From NCBI GenBank assembly GCA_021399435.1, contig JAJTUP010000012.1:992001-1056000 (forward strand): 64,000 nt of DNA. The letters are read 5' to 3'. Below the pieces are notes generated by a model. It had not been told where the DNA came from. It did no database searches and saw only the letters and a program-made list of their open reading frames with translations. This stretch comes from Diaporthe sp. PMI_573. Lineage: Eukaryota; Ascomycota; Sordariomycetes; Diaporthales; Diaporthaceae. The position numbers and the translations under genes were made by a program. Shown here one piece after another: positions 37,346 through 49,231 of the stretch (the first letter of the stretch is position 1; each line of letters begins with the position of its first letter).

Positions 37346-37970
37346 GATGGGAAGGTTCAACCCCACGAGGGGACCTTGGGGCCGTCAAATGGCTGCTCGG
37401 GTAGCAGAGTCGCACCGGCGCTGGGAATGGGCGTGGGCGTGTGAGTGTGTGAGTGTCGGCAGTGGTGGGCGTGTGAGTGTGCTCGGACTGAGACACCAAA
37501 GAAGTAACGTCTGTTGGAGTGATGTTTGCTGCCGCCCGGTCTGCCAGCCTAAAGCGAACTGACCCTGGCAACATTAAGGTTAGCAGCTTGGGATGCGATG
37601 TCGATTGCGGCGGGCCAAGAAAGACCGCCAAGTGGCTTCCTGCGTTTGCTAGCAGGGCCCACAAAGGTACGGGGCATGCTTACCTTATCCCCTGGGCGGA
37701 CTGTACTTGCGAGTAGATAAGTGAGTGATAGAGGGATTTTGGTTCTGCTGGTGAAGCCAACTGTCAGGTTGGGGATGCCTACCCCTTTTCCTCACCCCTG
37801 CCTGTAAGACGTTGGCCAGTGCTGCAGCTGCCACTGCCCGTTGATGGCCAAGACCAGGCTTATGAGAAAGTTGATACCCTACTATCCCAGCACAATACAG
37901 AATTCCAGGAATAATCACAGTTCAGCATCAGGAATGTATAGTTATATGTGCATGTATTTACAATCGAGCA
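37346..37970. promoter_or_regulatory. AP-1 gamma upstream region / GH47 3' flank
   Basis: This 625-bp stretch holds the 3' end of the GH47 gene at its right and, left of it, the AP-1 gamma promoter. A GT-rich patch with gtgagtgtgtgagtgt repeats lies near 37440-37480. No further element was recognised. Confidence 0.4.
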
Positions 37971-39933
37971 TCACTTCACATCCGGGCGGTGCAGAGGGTG
38001 CGCCTCCGTGTTCAGCACCCACGTGTCGAGGTCCACCGTGTCGAAGTCGGAAAACACCAGGTAGAAGTACTTCAGCGTCTCGGCGAGCCAGAAGCTCTCC
38101 ATCGAGTCCACCTGCCCGGAATCCTCCCTCGACACGTCCCTGAGGCTGGCCGCCCCTATCTTGGTCCTCGTGAGCCGCTCGATATTGTGGAACATGGTCC
38201 ACGCCTTGTCCATCCACCCACTGTCCCCCGTGAGCCGGTACATGATGAAGACGCTCTCGATGGCCTCCGGCCGGAGGATATATTTCTTGTCATGGTATTG
38301 CAGGATCCCAGGAGCCAGGTTCTGGCTGCTGATCATCTTGTCAACCTCGCTCCCCATGGGGTCCTTGCCGCTGTTGTACCCGAGGTACTGGTCCCTGACG
38401 GCGGTTCGCCATTTCAGTTCGCTAAACTTGCACTCTGGACTAGTCTGGCTCTCCTCGACGTTCCCGCACGGAATGAACCCGAATATCTCGGGCATAATTC
38501 CAGTGGCAGTTGCTCCGTACGCCCAGACGCATCCATCGGTAAGCTGCACGGCAAGGTCCAGCTCTTTGGGCCTGTTGAATATTTTCGAGGCGATACCGAC
38601 CATGCCGCCGACGAAACATGTCAGGTGCTGCCCCTTCGGGCTGTTCACCGCGGTCATCTCGCCGTCCACGGTTCTCACCCGGACGTCGCCCGGGATAATG
38701 ATCGGAATGTCCTCTGGGTTGATAGCACGACGCATAAGGTGTTTCTGCGCAACACCAATGAACTTCTCATACATCTTCTTGGGCTGTTCAAGCGCGCCGC
38801 CGAGGATGAGGTACTGCTTGGGAAAATACTCGTAGAGAGAATCTGACATTCCCCCTAGGGTGAAGGCATTGTCGGTGGTGAACCTCGGCCCAGATGAGTC
38901 GACCTGTACCGGCCACATGCCTGGTAACTTGGTACTGTCCTGGCCCTTTTCAAACTCATCCGAAATCCTCTGGACAGCATCGTAGTACTTCGTATCTCCG
39001 GTTAGCTGCGAGAGTTTAGTAAACTCGAGTGACAGTGACCCCAGTTCTGATACAAGCACACTCCTAGGGTGCCTCTGCACGTGGCCAGTCATATAGCTGT
39101 GATCCAGTCAGCAAATATTTCTCCCAGCCCGGACATCAGTGTAGAAGAACTTGCAACTTCCAGTCCCATCTCGCAATGGGCATCCTGTTATCCGTGTCGA
39201 AGGCGCACATCAACAGCTCGCCAACCTCCACCGCCTTTTTCAGCAGGCCCTCGTACTTCTTCCCACTCAGCTCGTAAGCGGCCAGGAAACCTCCCAGGTA
39301 TCTTATCGTGGTCTCAAAAACATTCACCACGTCGGACTGCGACGTGGAGAAGTCGATAGTCTCCGCCGCCGCCACGGCGGCTCGAAACTCGTCCTCGAGA
39401 CCCATGATCCACAGCGTGTCCAGCGCATCCACCAGCGTCGCCGCCCAACCACCGAACGGGTTCTTAGGCTTGCCGCCCAGCGGCGTTACCTCGTCGGATA
39501 ACCAGGAGTACTTCTTGTAGCCCGCCCAGCTGTGCAGGAAGCTGTCCTTGACGGCCTTCTGCCTCTGCAGCCTCTGCCCCCGCGCGGCGTCGGACTCCTG
39601 CGGCGTCGCGGCTTGGATCTTAGGGATGTCGCTCCGGCCGGCCTTCACCTCGGGCAGCGCCCGCAGCCTCCCCGTGACCGGGAACAGGTCAGGCAGCTTC
39701 CGCCAGTGCCCGGCGTCTAACTCGCCGCCGTTCTCTGCGGCGCCGGCGCCGTGGGCGTCACTGACTGGCGCGACGTTGTGATGACCCGTCTGGGGCTGCT
39801 GGCCGGGGACCGTGTGGGAACCCGGGGTGTATGCTAGGGGCGTCTCATCGTCAACGCCGAACATCCAGTACATGCCAAGAAGCCAAACCGCCACGAGGAG
39901 GAGGAGGGGGCGCCATCGTCGCAAGGGAGGCAT
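37971..39933 (-). CDS. GH47 alpha-1,2-mannosidase (class I, membrane-anchored)
   Basis: Glycoside hydrolase family 47 enzyme trimming alpha-1,2-mannose from N-glycans in the ER or Golgi. Two exons, 39933..39158 and 39096..37971, give 633 aa. A short basic cytosolic tail (MPPLRRWR) precedes one hydrophobic anchor (about 9-25, LLLLVAVWLLGMYWMF), a type II topology. A low-complexity stem reaches about residue 120. The catalytic domain starts near KDSFLHSWAGYKKYSWLSDE. Family blocks include GWAATLVDALDTLWIMGLED, FETTIRYLGGFLAAYELSG, the cysteines in DGCVW and IPCGN, DSMESFWLAETLKYFYLVFS with catalytic Glu residues, and NTEAHPL with the Ca2+-binding Thr. The junction is the weak point: the phase-correct donor is GTTGCA, giving RWDWN-YMTGHVQRH. 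It is supported because both sides match the family and phase is kept. The C-terminal VLNTEAH is intact. Confidence 0.93.
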
Positions 39934-41379
39934 CTTGTTGCTGAGCTAGCCCTGCAATGGGAAAAGAGTTGGCTTTGAGTCAAGCCTATGTTTCAGTGAA
40001 GAGCCTGTTCAGGACGATTTCGCACCCAGAACTCATCCAGGATCGCGGTGTGAGTTGCGACACCCAGACCGACCAAAGGCAAATGACGTTGAGGCTGGTT
40101 TCACGGTAACCATTTGAAGAGAGCGGGGCCTCAACATGAAGAGATTGAACACCGCACAAAAGTAAGATGCGCTAATCACAGCAATCTCATGCACGACAAC
40201 GACAGATATAAGGCTCGGTGAATCCGCATCACAGTCGCAAGGCAAGTCTGCAGAGCACGCGTGGACTCGCATTTGGCTGGTGGCCAACCCTGCCAACTTC
40301 GGGGTTCAATCCGCTCGGCTGGCAGTTGTTCGAAAAGGGTGTCAGGACAAGGGTTGCTTCCATCCCTGACGCCCCTCTTAATTGCAAGTATCCCGCAGCA
40401 AGAGTCCTGCTGGAAATGCGGGGGTAAGGCTGTCCTGTCAGTCATGTCAGCTTGTCTGAGTGGCCAGGTGACGCATCATCCAAATAAAAGATGGGCGACG
40501 ATCAGCGTCGAGCGTTATTCCATGGTCAAGCTGACTTGTCCGCTGCAGCCTCGGGTTGCATGTTCCAGGAACCCGACCTGCCTGTCGCGACCTCGACACG
40601 CCAGGAAGTGTGCCGACCTGTAGGGCTGAAGTTTAGCAAGAAGCTTGTCGCCAGGAAACACTTGGCCCGGGAAGACTGCTTCACGAGCGCTAGGCAGAAC
40701 ACCGCCACATTCGGCGCGCATCTGCCCCTGGGGCTACCACCACACTGCCACTCTAAGGTTTGACTTGGAGGCCGTCCTGCATGCGAAGGGCATGAAGGTC
40801 GTCCCCGTGGATATTCCGGGCGTCCGAACAAGAATACTACCAGTAACACGCTACAACAGACTTGGAAGAATAATAGCCTTTGCACAAGTGGTGCGCCTCT
40901 CTACTCTAGGTAACCAGGGTTCCTAACGCGATTGTAATGTGTGTCAGGCCGGGCCAGACCGCCAATGCTCTGTCTGGTGCTTTGTGAGACTGGCGGGAGG
41001 AATGTATGCCGGGTCACTGACTAAAAGACCAGAAGCGGTCTCAAGCAAGAAAAGGGCTTCTCTCGACCCCATCACAAACATTTGTGTGGCACATAACTCG
41101 ACAGCTAAAAGCAACAACCGGCAAACGAAAATCTGAGACCGGCAACTGGCTCAGTTGAGAAAGACAAGGCTACAGACGCCATTTATCCGCCTCGCTGCTA
41201 CACGCTATACACCGACTTATCCATCATTACCCCAGCAAGCCCAGCCGTGCAGTCTGCAGCGGGGTAGACGCCGTGCCGGGGCAAGCAGACCGGAATTGCT
41301 CAGAAATGCGGTTCCATTCTTCTCATCATCTAGGGAATCATCGTGGTAGGGACTGCTGGGCCGAGAAACACGCAGTCAT
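39934..41379. other. intergenic, GH47 upstream and calmodulin 3' flank
   Basis: 1.45 kb between two minus-strand genes. It should hold the GH47 promoter (left) and calmodulin 3' UTR (right). Only frames of up to 120 codons occur, none recognisable. No repeat or RNA gene was seen. Confidence 0.45.
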
Positions 41380-42449
<1,070 letters not shown>

Positions 42450-43555
42450 GTTGACTGTTGGAGTGAGTTCAGCTGGAGGATCTCGAGAGTATTCACTATA
42501 TTGCCGTCGTCGAGCAAAGGGTGGAGCACCACAAGTCAGGATATGTCGTCGGGGTGGTGGAAGGATCGAGAAGGGGAGCGTGTTCAGGTTCAGGTTCAGC
42601 TAAAAAGGGGGTGAGGTAGGGTGCTGGACGTTGAATTTAGGACTAATTGGGGTTGACCTAAGAGCTTAAGCCTTGGGTGCGTCACCCAGGCTCCTGGGCT
42701 CGCTGCTACTTGGGTAGCGGCTGCGAGGGAGCCCAGCGGGCCTAGGGCCAGGCCTGCCTGGGGGTCTCCTTGGCCCGACCCCTCCAACCCCCAACGGTAT
42801 GTGCCCAGGTGCCTAGGAGAATTCTCAGAAGGGCCCCAGCTGAACGCAGGCAGTTATCTTGTATGGAAGTGATACGTGTTACCATTCGGTAGGGTGCCAT
42901 GCCCCCTGTCTACCCCCTCTGTAAGTACAAGTCTGCAGTGCACCACCGCGGCAGATACGTCAACTGAATGTCCAAAACAAGAGCCTCATTGTCCCGTCAC
43001 TTGCAGTCTAGCGCCCTGCCAGCCTTGCCGACTTGCCGTGATCTCCAGCAGCTGAGAGTGCTCCGTTTCGCCCCAAGGCCAGACAGCCTGCAGGACAATA
43101 CGCACACCCAGCCGAGTCTCTGGGTGGCCTTCTCTCATCAACCCCCAGCAGCTTCCCCCTATCTAAAGTACTCCGTAGCACATCTGGGTGCAACATTACC
43201 ACACACTAACTCCAGACGACGTCAGTCCTCGCGCCGAATCCGCGCCTGCACGGGATACTGACAGACATACAGTTTCCCAGGCACAGCCAAGGTACCCGGG
43301 CAGGGAGGCTGAGGCGGGCGGAGCTCTCCAATCACCATGCTCAGCCCTTCCTACCACCTCTCGAGTCCCGATTCGTCATCTTAGACGGCATTCCAAGTTG
43401 TCCGTCCTGCATGATCTGCGATAAACAGCTGGCCATGTCATGCACCTGCTGGACTGGACTGGACGAGACCCCATAACACAGACCCGGTCAACCGACTATC
43501 TGCCTAGAGGCCACTGAACCGGAAAGCAGTCGTCCCCCTCCTCTCGCCGTCCGCC
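42450..43555. promoter_or_regulatory. divergent promoter region, calmodulin / TLG2
   Basis: 1.1 kb between start codons facing apart. A CCAATCA box at 43328-43334 lies 222 bp upstream of the TLG2 start. The short element CAGGTTCAGGTTCAG near 42583-42600 is a small direct repeat in the calmodulin leader or promoter. No gene recognised. Confidence 0.45.
43328..43334 (+). promoter_or_regulatory. CCAATCA box upstream of TLG2
   Basis: A CCAAT core with the flanking bases preferred by the fungal HAP/CBC complex, 222 bp before the TLG2 start codon. Its use is inferred from position only. Confidence 0.35.
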
Positions 43556-44869
43556 ATGTGGCGAGACCGGACCAACCTGTGAGTGTCCCTGCCCTGAACC
43601 ATCGCGCGCCCACCCGCCCTCGCCCCGTGCTAACCGCCCGCCAGCTATCTCTCCTACCGGCAGTCCTACGCTCACCACCCCACCCACCGGAACAAGTATG
43701 GCGGTAGCAACAACCTCGCCAGCGCCGATCGCTTCGGCTCCTCCACCGGCGCCTCCGTGCTCTTCTCCGCCGACGAGTCCTCGGACCGGCGCGGCCTCCT
43801 CGCGGGCGGCGACTACCACGATGACGGCGACGCCGTGATCGAGATGGACCTGCTTCCGCCGCGCTGGGCCGACATCACGGACGAGGTCACGGACCTGCTG
43901 GCCAACATCGCCAAGAAGTCGCAGAAGCTCGAGAGGCTGCACCAGAAGCATGTGCTGCCGGGCTTCGACGACGAGGGCACCAAGAAGGCCGAGGAACGGG
44001 ACATCGAGAGGCTGACGCAGGACATCACCAAGGGGTTCCACGACTGCCACCGGTGCATCCAGCGCATCGAGGCCATGGTGCGCGAGTCCAAGGATTCCGG
44101 CACCATGACGAGGGCAGAGGAGGTCATGGCGAAGAACATTCAGATATCGCTCGCGGCCAGGGTGCAGGAGGCGAGCGCGGGCTTCAGGAAGAAGCAGAGT
44201 ACCTACTTGAAGAGTGCGTGATGCCTTTCGCATTCGATGATCGACCCTACATTTTTGTCGCTTCTGGCGCGACGACTTGACTAACTTTCAACAGAACTGC
44301 GTGGTCTCAGCCAACCCAGTGGCATGCTCTCACCAAACCCCGACCGCGCCTCCACACCCTCCAGCTACATGGACCCCTCGCTCCTCGACTCGGAGACCGA
44401 CAAGTCCTTCTCCCAGTCCACGCTACAGTCCTCGATGCAGCAGAAACAACTCCACTCCAACGACGCGGCTGTCGTCCAGCGTGAGCGCGAGATCGAGGAC
44501 ATCGCCCAGGGCATCATCGACCTGTCCGACCTGTTCCGCGACCTGCAGAGCATCGTCATCGACCAGGGCACCATGCTGGACCGCATCGACTATAACGTGG
44601 AGCGGATGGCCGTGGACGTCAAGGAGGCGGACAAGGAGCTGAACGTTGCGAGCGGGTACCAGAAGAAGACAACCAAGAGGAAAATCATGATGCTGTTGAT
44701 ACTGATTATCGTGGGCATGATCATATTACTCGTTATCAAACCCAAGAGGCAAAGCGATAGCGGCGGCGGCGGCGGCAGTCCAGCCGAGGAAGAGCAGGCG
44801 GTAGAGCGAGATGATGGAGGCAGCCCGTTTCTCGCGAGGGCCGTGTTAGATCACTTGATATATAGATAG
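43556..44869 (+). CDS. TLG2: syntaxin-16 family t-SNARE TLG2
   Basis: Qa-SNARE of the trans-Golgi network and endosomes, needed for retrograde endosome-to-TGN fusion. Three exons give 388 aa: 43556..43578 (23 nt), 43645..44213 and 44295..44869, phase-consistent. The N-terminal peptide MWRDRTNLYLSYRQSYAHH is the conserved Tlg2/syntaxin-16 segment that binds the SM protein Vps45. It would be lost if the start were taken in exon 2. The Habc region follows (PPRWADITDEVTDLLANIAK ... LERLHQKHVLPGF). The SNARE motif spans about residues 256-318, with the zero-layer Gln in VIDQGTMLDRIDYNVERM (about 288). A C-terminal transmembrane anchor is IMMLLILIIVGMIILLVI (about 328-345), followed by a roughly 40-residue Gly/Ser/acidic lumenal tail. 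It converges with the PPR-like gene, 199 bp between stops. Confidence 0.95.
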
Positions 44870-45068
44870 GCTGGCCTCTATACGGCCGACGAATATGAAC
44901 TTAATAGTCCGATCACGCCGCCATGCTCTGCAGCATGCTTTCGACTGTATGTGACTCGACCGGGAGTTTCTTAATGCTGGCCGCCCGGAACTCCATCTGG
45001 AAGGGGTATCTTGTTTCTGATTATTTACAGTGTCCAACATTACCATCCAAGGATCTTGAGCCCACACT

Positions 45069-47840
45069 TTATCTGCCTCTACCAGCTCTGTCTTCGAGAA
45101 CGTTCATTCGTGCTTGAGCCTCATTCATCTTATCATCCCTCATCGCGTTCTCCAAGACAGACATAAGCTCAGGCAGGGTAGGCACCACTTCCCTACCCCA
45201 AGCCAAATCGCAAAGCTTCTTTGCCTGCGATAAACTAAGCTGGTTCCTGGCCCGTCTCATCTTCAGCCGCGGGTTGCCTCCGATCCACTCATACCGTGCG
45301 TCTCCACCGCCGCGGTACAAGTCCCTAAGGCGTATGACCGCCTGTTTCCGGACCGTCATGTGGGGAATGCGCAGACCTTGGTCGCGGAGCGTGGCTAGGA
45401 GCCGGATCCCGCGGGCGAAGTGGAAGTCAGCCGGTTCCTTGGATTCGCCGTCGTCGCCGTGCAGGGTAGCATACGCGGACGCTTCCGCCTCTTTGCTGTA
45501 CTTTGTATGGGTAAAACCCCATCTCACTATGGCCTCCTGGAGTTTCGTGTCGAAGATTTGGCGGAGCGGGTGGCCATCATGGCTCAGAGAAAGATCGCGC
45601 GGGAGTTTCTGGAAATGCTGATAAGGCGATTCGGAGCGGAGAATTTGTGGTACATCTGCCATGTGAGAGATCCACATTGGTGTGTCAGACTCGGTGTAAT
45701 CAACAAACAGTCTGAGTATATCGAAGGACAGCCTCTCAAGGTCGACGAGTCTCTGCTCTCGGCCGAGCCGGTAGAGTAGGGTCTGCCATGCTTCAACCGC
45801 CGGTGGAAATCGAGTAGTGGACAATTGTCGGCATAGCGAGACTTGTAGGTCGACATGCTGCCGCGCATTTCGCACTTCAGTATGCGGTGAAAGGTTCTGT
45901 AAAACGAAGCTCGAAAGCATGTGACTCGTCATCGGGGCCGGTTGAAGATTGCGCGAGCACAAGCCCTGGAGGAGTGTCAATGTCATGGGCCCATTGCCCT
46001 GACGTGCGCATGACTGAAGAATTTTGTCGCTTGAAGCAGCCACCGAATGCGATGTCACTGCTAGTCTGGTTTTGAGAAGTAGTTGGTATGTTCCCCACTG
46101 TTCTGCGTTAAGGCAATGGTTTAAGAGTTGTTTCTGTGCCACTTCATCGTCGAAGATGTCCGGGTGGATATCGCAGTGGAGCAGCTCTTGAAGAGCCTCA
46201 TTGTCGCCTACCGTGGCGTAGTGCCGGATGGCAGCCACGTAGTTCGTGTCAGGCAATTGGATATTGAGCTGATGCAGCTGATCCATGCGCTGGAGCACAC
46301 CCTGCGCATTGCCCTCTCGCAATGCAATGGATTGCAAGGACAATGGGCCAATGGCGTTGATGCCCATTGTGTAAACGACACTTATGGCAAAGTCGAGTGG
46401 AACCCAGGTGCTGGCAAACCATTTCGAGCCCAGCTTGTCATTGTAGGGCTTCTCCCGGATGCCAAATGTCTCCCCATGCACCCGATTGACGAGATAGCTG
46501 AGGTTCTGGCCATTGATGGCTGCCTCGGCATGCAGGCTGTGGCTGATTGTCCGATCTCTGGAACCACCTTGGCCTTGCAGAACAAGTCCAGCAACCGAGA
46601 GCTCTTCCTCCGACAACTGTCTTTGCGGATAGTATGCGCCAAGATACCGCAGGAAGGGCCGAGCAGCGAGGCTCGCTGGACTATCACCATGGACAACGAG
46701 GAGTCGCCGCCACTGGATGGCCAGGTGAGCATGGCCTTTGTCGTACAGGTACGGTACTAAGATATCGTAGAGTTTGCGGTGTGTACTCCACGAGTAGAGC
46801 AACTGCAGCGTCTCCTGCATTTTGGGCTCGGGGTCTGTGATGAACTTCTTCAATATGTCCACGAAATCGACCTCTCCGGGCCCAAATGAAGGGCTCAAGA
46901 TCATGTGCCAACGCAGGACCTCGGCCCTAGGGCGGTTGGGTAGCATGTAGGACATCACTGTCGTATACAGCTGGGGCCAGGGAGTTCCATGAATCTCAAG
47001 GAGCCACTCTCCGTAGGCAATTACCTCCCGCAGAAAGGTGTCGCTGGTCACAGCGGCGCTAATAATGGTCCCCCAGAAGGCCTGAGCCAAGGCGCCGTCC
47101 ACTTGGTGAAGATTTCGCCGCTTTGAAACAGCCTGCCATATCATCACGACGCCGTCTCGGCCCATCCACCGGTGGCAGAACTCCAGGAGGCAGCTCCATA
47201 ACTGAATGTCGCTCTCATTGCCGGGCTGATCAATGAGTCTCACAAGTCGACTGTCTGAGACGTTGATGTCGGACTCGATGAGCAATCGCTCGTGGTCCAG
47301 TGACAAGGACTGCCATTTTCCGTAGAGGTGTGAGCCCGGGCTTGGATACTGAACAGTGGTTGACTCGCTCGCAGACAGCGTTTGCTTTCTCGAAATCGTC
47401 TCGGCTATGCCCTCCTTCAATTCCTGAGAAAAAGAGGTGACCTCGTCTTCAGGCACGCCCGCGTTGTCCTCCACAGCTATCACCTCTGCAGCCTTGCTCG
47501 CCTTTTTTGCCGAAGCCGGGAACTGCGGATACGCTGGAGATGGGTATGCGAGCGACGAGGCTCGCCTGACAAACGCGAAGGCCACACGAGTTGGGTCATG
47601 CTGAAAGAAGCCTCTGAGATTCCCCCGCAAGTTCCAGATGAATTTTGAGATGCCTTGATGCGACTGTCGAGTGCTGAGTAAGACTCGTGGCATAACTCTT
47701 AATGCCTGCTCTGTCTTGCGCGACGGCTCGCAAGGGGCCCAGCATTTCAGCGCCTGGCGGATCGGACGGTCACAATTGGTATTTTGACCATGGTTGATGT
47801 AAAGCCGCCGTGGTGGTAGTATCGGAGCGAGATAAATCAA
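45069..47840 (-). CDS. PPR-like helical-repeat protein, probably mitochondrial
   Basis: A single exon encodes 923 aa rich in alpha-helical segments, as in fungal pentatricopeptide-type proteins that bind mitochondrial RNA. The first 110 or so residues are basic and poor in acids (RQALKCWAPCEPSRKTEQAL, RVMPRVLLSTRQSHQG, FAFVRRASSLAYPSPAYPQF), which fits a mitochondrial targeting region. The body is a chain of helix pairs (WSCLLEFCHRWMGRDGVVMI, ATVGDNEALQELLHCDIHPD, LGREQRLVDLERLSFDILRL). The end is basic (RARNQLSLSQAKKLCDLAWG), with a further helix before the stop. Repeats are degenerate, so the family call is tentative and the exact RNA target unknown. I use the first Met at 47840; an internal Met about 50 codons on is also possible. 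It shares a 222-bp divergent promoter with COX7. Confidence 0.6.
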   Translation of the reverse strand: MIYLAPILPPRRLYINHGQNTNCDRPIRQALKCWAPCEPSRKTEQALRVMPRVLLSTRQSHQGISKFIWNLRGNLRGFFQHDPTRVAFAFVRRASSLAYPSPAYPQFPASAKKASKAAEVIAVEDNAGVPEDEVTSFSQELKEGIAETISRKQTLSASESTTVQYPSPGSHLYGKWQSLSLDHERLLIESDINVSDSRLVRLIDQPGNESDIQLWSCLLEFCHRWMGRDGVVMIWQAVSKRRNLHQVDGALAQAFWGTIISAAVTSDTFLREVIAYGEWLLEIHGTPWPQLYTTVMSYMLPNRPRAEVLRWHMILSPSFGPGEVDFVDILKKFITDPEPKMQETLQLLYSWSTHRKLYDILVPYLYDKGHAHLAIQWRRLLVVHGDSPASLAARPFLRYLGAYYPQRQLSEEELSVAGLVLQGQGGSRDRTISHSLHAEAAINGQNLSYLVNRVHGETFGIREKPYNDKLGSKWFASTWVPLDFAISVVYTMGINAIGPLSLQSIALREGNAQGVLQRMDQLHQLNIQLPDTNYVAAIRHYATVGDNEALQELLHCDIHPDIFDDEVAQKQLLNHCLNAEQWGTYQLLLKTRLAVTSHSVAASSDKILQSCARQGNGPMTLTLLQGLCSRNLQPAPMTSHMLSSFVLQNLSPHTEVRNARQHVDLQVSLCRQLSTTRFPPAVEAWQTLLYRLGREQRLVDLERLSFDILRLFVDYTESDTPMWISHMADVPQILRSESPYQHFQKLPRDLSLSHDGHPLRQIFDTKLQEAIVRWGFTHTKYSKEAEASAYATLHGDDGESKEPADFHFARGIRLLATLRDQGLRIPHMTVRKQAVIRLRDLYRGGGDARYEWIGGNPRLKMRRARNQLSLSQAKKLCDLAWGREVVPTLPELMSVLENAMRDDKMNEAQARMNVLEDRAGRGR

Positions 47841-48062
47841 TCATAAATTCGTCATGGGAGGTAATCTTGCCGCACAAGATTTTGACAGGCAGAAAGCCTG
47901 ATGAGTTTTTGGGAGCGATGCCATTGGTAGGGTTAGGGGCATTTCCGGCTCACGGCAAAGGAACCTCCCGCCTCTGATCCCCAACTCACAATCGTACCAT
48001 CAACCCTCTGACGACAACTTCATCAGAAACTCTCCCCTCAACCCGCAACGAAAGCATCCAAA
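47841..48062. promoter_or_regulatory. compact divergent promoter, PPR-like gene / COX7
   Basis: Only 222 bp separate the two start codons. An inverse CCAAT box (ATTGG at 47923-47927, CCAAT on the minus strand) lies roughly in the middle. The HAP complex binding CCAAT controls respiratory genes in fungi. Co-regulation of these two mitochondrial genes from one box is inference. Confidence 0.45.
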
Positions 48063-48618
48063 ATGGCGTACGTCTTCCCCCAGTACCCCAAACGTGTATA
48101 GCTCGCCGCCGGCTGAGCCAAAAGGCGGCCCGCGCAACGGCCAATGGCTCGTTCCGATTCGATCCGACATTCGAACTGCGTCGTGAAGCTTCCCGCCCAG
48201 TACCTTGGGCTGACTCCTTTCCTCACACAGCGGTTTCGTCAACGCCCAGAACAAGGTGCCCGAGCACCAGCGCACCTACCAGGCTGCCTACCGAGCACAC
48301 ACCCGCATCTGGCGAATCGTGAGACTCCCCAATGGACTCGCCTAGACAGGCTGGAGGCGAGATGGAAGGACGGATGCCAGGATAGCACGACGTTGACAAG
48401 AGCGCTCGCTGAAATGATCTTCTCGCAGAACCCCCGAAGCACCGTGCTGTACGTGCCTTTCGTGGCTATCATGTGGGGAACCACCGGCGGTACGTTGAAG
48501 TCCATACCTAGGTACCTCACCCTTGGAGGCCATATTCACTGACGAGGCGGGCGCAGCTATGATGTACGCGATGGGCCGCAAGGTGATGGGCCACAACACC
48601 TGGTTCGGCAAGGACTAA
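48063..48618 (+). CDS. COX7: cytochrome c oxidase subunit 7 (7A type)
   Basis: Small single-span subunit of mitochondrial complex IV. Four exons give 71 aa: 48063..48067 (ATGGC), 48231..48318, 48429..48489 and 48557..48618. The first intron has a GTACGT donor and CAG acceptor. The product begins MAGFVNAQNKVPEHQRTYQA and continues AYRAHTRIWRINPRSTVLYV. A single membrane segment (about 41-62, VLYVPFVAIMWGTTGAMMYA) follows, then GRKVMGHNTWFGKD, the conserved C-terminal WFGK end of the family. Because exons are tiny the gene is easy to miss. Phase is correct at each junction. It has no cleavable presequence, as in yeast Cox7. Paired divergently with the PPR-like gene. Confidence 0.88.
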
Positions 48619-49231
48619 ATCTGTCTGGTGTACGGAACAGTGGAACACGAGTGAGGCACGCGTCGATAGAATGGTCAGCACAGCACGAGAGCAATGCAGA
48701 GAAGCGCCGCAAAGCGCCATTTAGTTGTGGTGGTTACGTCCCCCTGACATTTCTTTTCATTAATTCCACCCTAAGCTGCAAATGCCTCCTTGACACTCTG
48801 AGGCCATCTATTCGGCTGAGATACGGGGAGCTGCTCATCGGTTGTGCCATGTCTCCGAAATGCCGGACCTCCTTCCTGCATCCCCTGGGCCAATGGCTTT
48901 TCTGGACTCCAGTAAATAACAACATGTCGTTGACTTCATTCGGGGGTGGGCAAAGGTGAGCCCGTATTGGTTCAAATAAGGCTGCCATTGGAGTCCTCCT
49001 GAACGTGCAGAATTGCTGGTGAGCGTGGCGGCAATGACGTAGAGGCGGATAATGACGAGCACAACGACTAGTACTATAATACGCTCGTGTCAGTGATACA
49101 TCTTCTCAGTCGCGATGAAAAGAAAGAGATTGGCGCGGTCGTCTCGGCAGCTCCCAGCTTCCGAGGCCTGCTTGAAGCTCGAGGATGGTTGTCTGAGACA
49201 GTGCGGGAAGGTCATTGATGTAGCTCGGTTT
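48619..49231. other. convergent 3' region, COX7 / clathrin light chain
   Basis: 613 bp between facing stop codons. Only short frames (up to 102 codons) occur. Nothing recognisable. The right end may include a last exon of clathrin light chain if the donor at 49239 is used. Confidence 0.45.

Noticed and set aside
43496..44233. 245-codon minus-strand frame opposite TLG2
   Set aside because: It overlaps TLG2 exons 1 and 2 on the other strand and consists mostly of low-complexity Val/Gly/Arg stretches. TLG2 is secure, so this is a shadow.
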